Shown one piece after another: positions 6,964 through 11,790 of a stretch of DNA of 11,790 bases. Source of the stretch: Desulfovibrionaceae bacterium UBA3823 (GTDB lineage: Bacteria > Desulfobacterota > Desulfovibrionia > Desulfovibrionales > Desulfovibrionaceae); the NCBI GenBank assembly GCA_002369295.1, contig DFDR01000082.1, forward strand, positions 1 through 11,790, written 5' to 3'. The notes under the pieces are model-generated. The model did no database searches and was not told the origin of the DNA. It saw only the letters and a program-made list of their open reading frames with translations. Position 1 is the first letter of the stretch, and the number at the start of each line of letters is the position of its first letter. Made by a program: the position numbers and the translations under genes.

Positions 6964-7905
6964 ATGAACATCGGCGGCTACATCCTGCGCAGGCTGCTCG
7001 GGCTTTTTCCCCTGCTCCTGGCCATCTCCTTCTTCGCCTTCGTCCTCATCCAGCTCTCCCCCAGCGATCCGGCGGAGGTGTGCATACGCGTGAACGCCAT
7101 GACGCCCACGCCGGAGCTCATTGAAGAAATGCGCGAGGAGATGGGACTGAACAAGCCCTTCCTCGAGCGCTACCTCGACTGGGTCGGCCATGCCCTCCAG
7201 GGAGACTTCGGCAAGCGCTACGTCGACGGCAAGCCCGTGGCCGGCGAGATGGCCAAGGCCCTTCCGCCCACGCTGGCGCTGGCCGGCGCCACGGCCTGCC
7301 TGATGCTGGCTGTCAGCATAGCCTGCGCCCTTGCCGGCGTGCTCTTCGAAGGGCGCTGGCCCGACATCGTCCTCAGGGGCTTCGTCTTTCTCCTGACCTC
7401 GGTGCCCGCCTTCTGGGCCGGCCTGCTCTTCATCTGGCTCTTTGCCGTGCACCTCGACCTTCTGCCCACGGGCGGGCTCGAGGGGCCAGGCTCGCTCGTC
7501 CTGCCGGCAGCCACCCTCTCCCTGCCCTACATTGCCGCCTACTCCAGGCTCCTGCGCGCCAGCATGGTGCAGGCCAGGGAGCAGAACTTCACGCTCTACA
7601 TGAAGGCCTGCGGCCGCTCCGGCGGCGCCGTGATGCGCCACGTCTTCCGCAACTCCCTGCAGTCGAGCCTCACGGCCCTCGGCATGAGCCTGCCCAAGCT
7701 CGTGGCCGGCACCTTCGTCGTGGAGTGCATCTTCGCCTGGCCCGGCCTGGGGCGCCTGTGCGTCACGGCCATCTTCAACCGGGACTACCCGGTCATCCAG
7801 GCCTACGTGCTGCTCATGGCCGTGCTCTTCGTCGTCTGCAACCTGCTCATGGACGTCTTCAGCGCCCTGGTCGATCCGCGCCTGCGCGAAAGGGGGCTCA
7901 ATTGA
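6964..7905 (+). CDS. nikB: Nickel ABC transporter permease NikB
   Basis: A 313-residue inner-membrane permease of the OppB/DppB/NikB type, forming half of the nickel translocation channel. About six hydrophobic segments are visible, near residues 9-31, 100-125, 137-158, 170-190, 230-252 and 272-296. The segment after the first is a long periplasmic stretch with PTPELIEEMREEMGLNKPF, as in NikB. MKACGRSGGAVMRHVFRNSL is the cytoplasmic coupling (EAA) loop that contacts the ATPases. IFAWPGLGRL and AIFNRDYPVIQ closely match E. coli NikB. The ATG at 6964 is preferred because MNIGGYILRRLLGLFP is the usual start for this family; its SD (AGAGG, 6954-6958) is modest. An upstream in-frame start at 6892 would read through the hairpin and add no homologous residues. 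Its stop codon overlaps the nikC start, so the two channel halves are probably translated together. Confidence 0.93.
   Translation: MNIGGYILRRLLGLFPLLLAISFFAFVLIQLSPSDPAEVCIRVNAMTPTPELIEEMREEMGLNKPFLERYLDWVGHALQGDFGKRYVDGKPVAGEMAKALPPTLALAGATACLMLAVSIACALAGVLFEGRWPDIVLRGFVFLLTSVPAFWAGLLFIWLFAVHLDLLPTGGLEGPGSLVLPAATLSLPYIAAYSRLLRASMVQAREQNFTLYMKACGRSGGAVMRHVFRNSLQSSLTALGMSLPKLVAGTFVVECIFAWPGLGRLCVTAIFNRDYPVIQAYVLLMAVLFVVCNLLMDVFSALVDPRLRERGLN
7889..7904 (+). promoter_or_regulatory. SD and TTG start of nikC
   Basis: AAAGGGGG (7889-7896) lies five bases before TTG (7902-7904). This TTG overlaps the TGA stop of nikB in the four bases TTGA (7902-7905). The frame has no stop before it, but the next candidate starts would remove or extend the conserved N-terminus. 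TTG with stop/start overlap is therefore the best reading. Confidence 0.75.
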
Positions 7906-8741
7906 CCTTCTGGAAGAGCCTTAAGGAAGACAGGGCCGGCATGGCCTGCCTTGCCTTCATCGTCCTCGCGGCCCTGGGCGGCCTGCTGGCGCCATGGATT
8001 GCGCCCTGCGACCCCACGGCCATAGACGCGCGCTCCAAATTTGCCGCCATGAGCTGGGCGCACTGGCTCGGCTGCGACTACCTCGGCCGCGACATACTCT
8101 CGCGCCTGCTCTACGGCGCCAGGGCCACGCTGGGCTTCTCCCTGCTCACCATGGCGCTCACCGTCTGCCTGGGCGGCGCCCTGGGCATGCTGGCAGGCCT
8201 CCTCCAAGGCCGGACCGAAGCCTGCATCATGCGCCTGTGCGACGTCATGATGTCCTTCCCGAGCGAAGTCATGATCCTGGCCATTGTCGGCATGCTGGGT
8301 CCCGGTCTCGAGCACGTGGTGCTGGCCTGCATTGCCGCCAAGTGGCCCTGGTACGCCCGCATGATCCGCACCGTGACCCGCCAGTACAGCGCCATGAACT
8401 ACATCAGCTTCGCCAAGGTCGCCGGCTACGGCACGCCCTACATCCTGCGCCGCCACCTCCTGCCCTGCGCCTCCGGCGAAATCGCCGTGCTGGCCACCCT
8501 CGACACGGGCTCCGTCATCCTCATGATCTCGGCTCTCTCCTTCCTCGGCCTCGGCGTGCAGCCGCCCACCCCGGAATGGGGCATGATGCTCGGCGAAGCC
8601 AAAGACGTCATGCTGCTCTATCCCGGGCAGATGCTTCCGCCGGGACTGGCCATACTCATGCTGGCCGCCGCCTTCAACATGCTCGGCGACAGCCTCAGGG
8701 ACGCCATGGATCCCTGGCGCCGCCAGGGCGCGGAGGACTAG
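7902..8741 (+). CDS. nikC: Nickel ABC transporter permease NikC
   Basis: A 279-residue inner-membrane permease of the OppC/DppC/NikC type, the second half of the channel. The product opens with (M)TFWKSLKEDRAG, then a hydrophobic segment (~residues 14-33) and the family motif HWLGCDYLGRDILSRLLYGAR, typical of the OppC N-terminal domain. Further hydrophobic segments lie near 75-100, 118-142, 195-215 and 240-262. The coupling loop is around FAKVAGYGTPYILRRHLLP, followed by SFLGLGVQPPTPEWGMML, a hallmark of this subfamily. It uses a TTG start that overlaps the nikB stop. An ATG further on, at codon 14, would cut off the segment before the first membrane helix. nikD begins four bases after its stop. 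Confidence 0.92.
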   Translation: MTFWKSLKEDRAGMACLAFIVLAALGGLLAPWIAPCDPTAIDARSKFAAMSWAHWLGCDYLGRDILSRLLYGARATLGFSLLTMALTVCLGGALGMLAGLLQGRTEACIMRLCDVMMSFPSEVMILAIVGMLGPGLEHVVLACIAAKWPWYARMIRTVTRQYSAMNYISFAKVAGYGTPYILRRHLLPCASGEIAVLATLDTGSVILMISALSFLGLGVQPPTPEWGMMLGEAKDVMLLYPGQMLPPGLAILMLAAAFNMLGDSLRDAMDPWRRQGAED

Positions 8742-8748
8742 CCCCATG
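8732..8748 (+). promoter_or_regulatory. SD deciding the nikD start
   Basis: GGAGG (8732-8736) stands nine bases before ATG 8746, inside the last codons of nikC. Later in-frame starts, GTG 8896 and ATG 8902, lack a well-spaced SD; AGGGAG at 8876-8881 is 14 bases from the GTG. This supports including the unusual Pro/Ser-rich N-terminus in NikD. Confidence 0.6.
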
Positions 8749-9690
8749 CACTGCATCCACGCCGGCGCCGCTTCCCCAGGCCCTTCCCCAAGACCTTCCC
8801 AAGACCCATCCCAAGGCCCTTCTTCCCAAGGCCCTTCCCTGACAGCGTCCCCAAGCGCGGCCAGCGAAGCCGCCCAGGGAGCCGTCGAGCCCATCGTGCG
8901 CATGCACAAGGCCGGCGTCGTCCATGCCAAGTCCGGCAGGCGCATCGTGAGCGAGATCAGCTTCGAGCTCCCGCCCGGGCGCTGCCTTGGCCTTGTCGGC
9001 GAGAGCGGAAGCGGCAAGACTCTGCTCTGCCGGGCCCTGCTTGGCCTGCTCCCCCGGGGACTGCGGGCCGAGGGCCAGATCCGCTTTGACGGCGTGGACA
9101 TGATCCACGCCTCGCCCGAGGCGGCCAGACGCCTGCGCGGCCAGGGCATGGGCTTCATTCTCCAGCACCCCATGACGGCCTTCGACCCGCTCTACACCCT
9201 GGGCTCCCAGCTTGCCGAAACCCTGCAGGAAAAGCTGGACCTGCCCCCCGGCGACGCAGCCGCGAAGGTCCAGGCAAGCCTCTCCCGGCTGGGACTGCCT
9301 GAGCGCGTCATGGCAAGCTATCCCCACCAGCTCTCCGGCGGCCAGCTCCAGCGCTGCATGATAGCCCTGGCCCTGGCCCTCAAGACCCGCCTCCTCGTCG
9401 CCGACGAGCCCACCACGGCCCTGGACGCCCAGAACCAGCTCGAAGCCCTGACCCTCTTCCGGCGCCTCAAGGAGGCCGGCACGACCCTCATCTTCGTCTC
9501 CCACGACCTCGGCGCCGTGCAGATGCTCGCAGACAGCCTGATTGTCATGCGCAGGGGCCTTGCCGTCGAGCAGGGCGAGGCCGCGCGCGTCTTCAACGAG
9601 CCCCGGCACCCCTACACCCAGTACCTTGTGGCAACCCGCCTGGCCCTCACCCGGGGCTTCCGCCAGGCCCTCGGAGGCAGGCATGCCTGA
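8746..9690 (+). CDS. nikD: Nickel ABC transporter ATP-binding protein NikD
   Basis: A 314-residue ATPase of the Opp/Dpp/Nik type that pairs with NikE on the cytoplasmic face of NikBC. All motifs are intact: Walker A GESGSGKT (85-92), Q-loop Q140, signature LSGGQ (196-200), Walker B LLVADE (216-221, catalytic E221) and H-loop H253. The C-terminal RHPYTQYLVA motif of peptide/nickel ATPases follows. The odd part is residues 1-48, a Pro/Ser/Gln-rich extension without homology in E. coli NikD and built on 12-bp DNA repeats. The true conserved start lies near residue 48. ATG 8746 is chosen for its SD; starting at M53 would trim the first beta strand. Its last 8 bases overlap nikE, so the two ATPases are probably made in equal amounts. 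Confidence 0.92.
   Translation: MHCIHAGAASPGPSPRPSQDPSQGPSSQGPSLTASPSAASEAAQGAVEPIVRMHKAGVVHAKSGRRIVSEISFELPPGRCLGLVGESGSGKTLLCRALLGLLPRGLRAEGQIRFDGVDMIHASPEAARRLRGQGMGFILQHPMTAFDPLYTLGSQLAETLQEKLDLPPGDAAAKVQASLSRLGLPERVMASYPHQLSGGQLQRCMIALALALKTRLLVADEPTTALDAQNQLEALTLFRRLKEAGTTLIFVSHDLGAVQMLADSLIVMRRGLAVEQGEAARVFNEPRHPYTQYLVATRLALTRGFRQALGGRHA
8772..8840. repeat. 12-bp imperfect tandem repeats in the nikD 5' end
   Basis: Units built around TCCCCAAGACC / TCCCAAGGCCC recur at spacings of 12, 12, 12 and then 15 bases. They are in frame and encode P-S-x-x tetrapeptides (PSPR, PSQD, PSQG, PSSQG). The word CCCCAAGACC at 8786-8795 appears again twice in the nikE 3' end. The stretch is almost purely C, A, G and few T, unlike the rest of nikD. 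Confidence 0.7.
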
Positions 9691-10642
9691 CAGCGCCCCC
9701 TTCCTTGACGTGCGGGCCCTCTGCAAGAGCTACCCCGACCGCCAGGCCTCCCGCTTCTGGCGCAAGGCCCTGCGGCCCGTGCTCAGCGGCGTGTCCTTCC
9801 AGGCCAGGCGGGGCGAGATCCTCGGCCTGCTCGGCGAAAGCGGGAGCGGCAAGAGCACCCTCGCGCGCTGCCTGCTCGGCCTTGAGCGCCCCGACAGCGG
9901 AGCCGTCCTCTTCGACGGCATGCCGGACCAGGCCTGGCGCAAGGCCCACCGGGGCGCCGTGAGCGTGGTCTTCCAGGACTACGCGACCTCGGTCAATCCC
10001 GGCTTCACGCTCAGGGAGATCATCGCCGAAGGCCTGCGCGCGGCCAGCACGCCAGCCTGCGACGAAGCCTCTGCCGTCGCGGCCCTCATGGACAAGGTGG
10101 AGCTGCCGGCACGGCTGGCGGCATCCCTGCCCCACCAGCTCTCCGGCGGCCAGCTCCAGCGCGCCTGCATAGCCCGCGCCCTGGCCTCGGCGCCGCAGTT
10201 CATCGTCTTCGACGAGGCCGTGAGCGCCCTCGACGTCTCCATCCAGGCCCAGATCCTGGATCTGCTGCAGACCGTCAAGGGGGACATGACCTACCTCTTC
10301 ATCACCCACGACATCCAGCTCGCCACCCTGCTCTGCGACAGGTTCCTGCTCCTCAGGCACGGCGTGCTCGAAGACGAGGCGGACTGCCGGCATCTCGACC
10401 TTGCGGCCTCGCCCTATCTGGCCAGGCTCGTCGACGCCACCGTGCTCTTTGCCTCGGACTACCGGGGAAGGCCCGAAGCGCTCTCGGCAAGCCTGTCCGA
10501 AAATCTACCCAGCAGTCCGCCCCAAGACCAGCCCCAAGACCAGCTCCAGGACCAGCCCCGCAATCTGTCCCCCAATCCGCCTGGCAGCCCCGACGGCGCC
10601 AGCCGCCACCCCTCGCCCAACCCCAAGGAGGCCCAGCCATGA
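9683..10642 (+). CDS. nikE: Nickel ABC transporter ATP-binding protein NikE
   Basis: A 319-residue ATPase, partner of NikD. Motifs are complete: Walker A GESGSGKS (51-58), Q-loop Q98, signature LSGGQ (153-157), Walker B FIVFDE (173-178) and H-loop H209. DEAVSALD and the wording around it match NikE (E. coli has DEAVSNLD), which separates it from NikD (DEPTTALD). The start at 9683 has GGAGG at 9673-9677, five bases upstream, and overlaps the end of nikD by 8 bases. Residues ~264-319 form a disordered-looking tail rich in Pro, Gln, Ser and Asp (PQDQ repeats) that E. coli NikE lacks; its DNA consists partly of 12-bp tandem repeats. The stop codon overlaps the next start as ATGA, coupling it to the methyltransferase. 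Confidence 0.92.
   Translation: MPDSAPFLDVRALCKSYPDRQASRFWRKALRPVLSGVSFQARRGEILGLLGESGSGKSTLARCLLGLERPDSGAVLFDGMPDQAWRKAHRGAVSVVFQDYATSVNPGFTLREIIAEGLRAASTPACDEASAVAALMDKVELPARLAASLPHQLSGGQLQRACIARALASAPQFIVFDEAVSALDVSIQAQILDLLQTVKGDMTYLFITHDIQLATLLCDRFLLLRHGVLEDEADCRHLDLAASPYLARLVDATVLFASDYRGRPEALSASLSENLPSSPPQDQPQDQLQDQPRNLSPNPPGSPDGASRHPSPNPKEAQP
10519..10554. repeat. 12-bp tandem repeat in the nikE 3' end, three units
   Basis: GCCCCAAGACCA occurs at 10519-10530 and 10531-10542, then GCTCCAGGACCA at 10543-10554. A fourth, decayed unit begins at 10555. In frame they encode PQDQ, PQDQ and LQDQ. The core CCCCAAGACC is identical to a unit in the nikD N-terminal repeat about 1.7 kb upstream. 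Such in-frame minisatellites can change length without breaking the frame. Confidence 0.8.
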
Positions 10643-11466
10643 CCCCTGCCTGCCAGTCCTTCCCTGCCGAAACCCCCGCCGCTGGCGCCGGCCTCCAGCT
10701 TCCTGCCTCCCCGGCGCAGGCCCCTGCCCGCAGCCAGGCGCTGGCAGAGCGCATCGAACGCTACTGGACCCGCAGGTCTGCCGGCTTTGGCCAGGTGCGG
10801 CGCAGCGAGATAGCCGGCGACAAGTGGGAGGCCTGGCGCGGCGAAATTCTGCCCTGGCTGCCGAAGCCCCGGGAGGGCAGAACGCTTGCCGTGCTCGACG
10901 TGGGCACGGGGCCGGGCTTCTTTGCGGTGCTCCTGGCCTGCGAGACGGGCTGCGAGGCCACGGGCATCGACCTTTCCGAAGGCATGCTGCGCGAGGCCAG
11001 GGCCCTGGCCCGCGAGACCGGCTGCCAGGCGCGCTTCCTGCACATGGACGCCGAAGCCCTGGACTTCGAAGACGGCACGTTCGACGCCGTGCTTGTGCGC
11101 AACCTGACCTGGACCCTGCAGCGGCCGGCCCAGGCCTACAGGGAATGGTGCCGGGTGCTCAGGCCAGGCGGCGTCCTGCTCAACTTCGATGCCGACTACG
11201 GCGCCGTGGACTTCACCGAAATGGCCAAGGCCGAAGGCGCCCACGCCCATGCCGGCATCGCGCAGGATCTGCTCCAGGAAGGCGAGGACATCCGGCGCCT
11301 GCTTCCCCTGAGCGCCGAGCCCCGTCCCCAGTGGGACGTGCAGGCGCTGGCCAGGGCGGGCTTTGCCTCGGTCGCGCTCGACCAGAACATTAGCTCCCGC
11401 GTCTTCCGCGTGCGCGACGACGCCTACAATCCCGTGCCCATGTTTGCCCTGCGCGCCGTCAAGTAG
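10639..11466 (+). CDS. Class I SAM-dependent methyltransferase linked to nik operon
   Basis: A 275-residue cytosolic methyltransferase with the Methyltransf_11-type Rossmann fold. Motif I is VLDVGTGPGFFA (85-96), binding S-adenosylmethionine. D111 (GIDLSEGML) should hold the ribose hydroxyls, D137 (HMDAEAL) the adenine side. NLTWTL (155-160) is motif IV and LRPGG (174-178) begins the last part of the fold; LLNFDADYG follows. There is no signal peptide or membrane segment. The domain proper starts near ALAERIERYWTRRSAGF (34-50). Residues 1-33 are a Pro/Ala/Ser-rich extension. The start is fixed by AAGGAGG (10625-10631) and by the ATGA overlap with the nikE stop, the tightest coupling in the operon. 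The methyl acceptor is unknown. Its place in a nickel import operon suggests a metal-binding small molecule or a nickel-related target, an inference only. Ubiquinone-type or housekeeping methyltransferases remain possible by fold. Confidence 0.88.
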   Translation: MTPACQSFPAETPAAGAGLQLPASPAQAPARSQALAERIERYWTRRSAGFGQVRRSEIAGDKWEAWRGEILPWLPKPREGRTLAVLDVGTGPGFFAVLLACETGCEATGIDLSEGMLREARALARETGCQARFLHMDAEALDFEDGTFDAVLVRNLTWTLQRPAQAYREWCRVLRPGGVLLNFDADYGAVDFTEMAKAEGAHAHAGIAQDLLQEGEDIRRLLPLSAEPRPQWDVQALARAGFASVALDQNISSRVFRVRDDAYNPVPMFALRAVK

Positions 11467-11636
11467 CGCCTTCCGCCTCTTGCGGCTTGCCCAGGCACCC
11501 TTGCTCCCGGGGGCGGGAAGTCCCTTTCTGCCGGAAGGCCGCTCTGCCCTTGCCATCGCCCTGCAGCTGGAGCAGACTGCCTCAAGCCGGCCGGACAGCC
11601 GGCCCCCCCAGCAACCGGACATCAAGGAGGCAAGGC
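11467..11636. other. Gap between methyltransferase and last gene
   Basis: This 170-base gap contains no credible gene. An 8-bp inverted repeat, GCCTTCCG (11468-11475) and CGGAAGGC (11532-11539), starts next to the methyltransferase stop but has a 56-base spacer and no T-run. A 6-bp GGCCGG/CCGGCC hairpin with loop ACAG (11589-11604) lies before the next SD. No clear terminator or promoter is visible, so the last gene could still be part of the nik transcript. Confidence 0.55.
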
Positions 11637-11790
11637 ATGAGCCGACTCAAGGAACTGCGCAAGCTCGTCGACAGGGAACTGCTCGCCATGGAGGACCCCG
11701 ACAGGCGCCGGGGCGCCTACGCCCACCTCTACGGCGTCTCGCTGGCTGCCAGCCTCATCGCCGAAAAGCGCAGGGAAAACGCCGAGCTTG
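11637..11790 (+). CDS. Start of a probable small HD-domain hydrolase, partial
   Basis: Only 51 codons are inside the window; the frame is open to the end. AAGGAGG (11624-11630) lies six bases before ATG 11637, a strong SD. The product begins MSRLKELRKLVDRELL and continues with GAYAHLYGVSLAASLIAEKR. This order, acidic MxDP region, then (G/A)YxHLYGVxxxxxLxAxKR, is what I recall from the N-terminus of a family of small HD-domain phosphohydrolase-like proteins in which the metal-binding HD follows within the next ~20 residues. That motif lies beyond the window, so the call rests on a short, remembered pattern. It follows the methyltransferase in the same direction after a 170-base gap. Confidence 0.45.
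   Translation, partial: MSRLKELRKLVDRELLAMEDPDRRRGAYAHLYGVSLAASLIAEKRRENAEL

Noticed and set aside
3598..7641. A 4-kb minus-strand frame (1347 codons) ending in the porin and running antisense through nikA and into nikB
   Set aside because: Only the last 524 codons look like protein (signal peptide plus beta barrel). The upstream part is antisense to well-supported nikA and nikB and has no family features. Its openness follows from high third-position GC, and the porin has its own SD and start at 5172.
8902..8904. ATG 8902 (M53) as the true nikD start
   Set aside because: It lacks a well-placed SD and would trim the first conserved strand (IVRMHKAGVVH). It cannot be fully excluded, and would make the repeat-encoded extension untranslated.
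7803..9173. Minus-strand frames of 343-456 codons across nikC, nikD and nikE
   Set aside because: They are antisense to three intact transporter genes whose motifs are complete, and show only low-complexity sequence.

Overview
The window is GC-rich throughout, with one clearly AT-richer stretch around 5200-5275. It looks like a chromosomal segment of a sulfate-reducing deltaproteobacterium of the Desulfovibrio type (Desulfovibrionaceae). The best clue is the gene at 3598-5172 (minus strand), whose whole layout matches the homotrimeric outer-membrane porins typical of that group. The rest is consistent: a bacterial nik-type ABC importer, very high third-position GC and tightly packed genes. 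No phage, transposon, CRISPR or RNA gene was found.

Layout. (1) 1-3270, plus: 3' part of a very large glycogen-metabolism gene. The end of a glycogen-synthase-like (GT3) domain is fused to a complete alpha-glucan phosphorylase (GT35). (2) 3271-3597: a non-coding gap between convergent genes, holding strong hairpins, a terminator for each strand and a small 15-bp tandem repeat. (3) 3598-5172, minus: porin. (4) 5173-5310: AT-rich control region shared by the divergent porin and nik genes, with a perfect GTAAT/ATTAC palindrome. (5) 5311-11466, plus: six genes in one direction, nikA (solute-binding protein), nikB and nikC (permeases), nikD and nikE (ATPases) and a class I SAM-dependent methyltransferase. 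From nikB onward the genes overlap or lie 4 bases apart. A 12-bp-stem hairpin separates nikA from nikB. (6) 11467-11636: short gap. (7) 11637-end, plus: first 51 codons of a gene resembling the N-terminus of a small HD-domain hydrolase family.

How the genes may work together. The porin would let small solutes cross the outer membrane. NikA would capture nickel, probably as a complex with a small organic chelator, in the periplasm. NikBC with NikDE would pump it inward for nickel enzymes such as [NiFe] hydrogenase. The methyltransferase shares a 4-base stop/start overlap with nikE, so it is very probably made with the importer. Its substrate cannot be read from the sequence; modification of a metal-binding small molecule is one possibility. 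This coupled methyltransferase, the changed NikA pocket residues and the odd Pro-rich 12-bp-repeat tails on both ATPases are the most interesting points. The rest of the window is ordinary.
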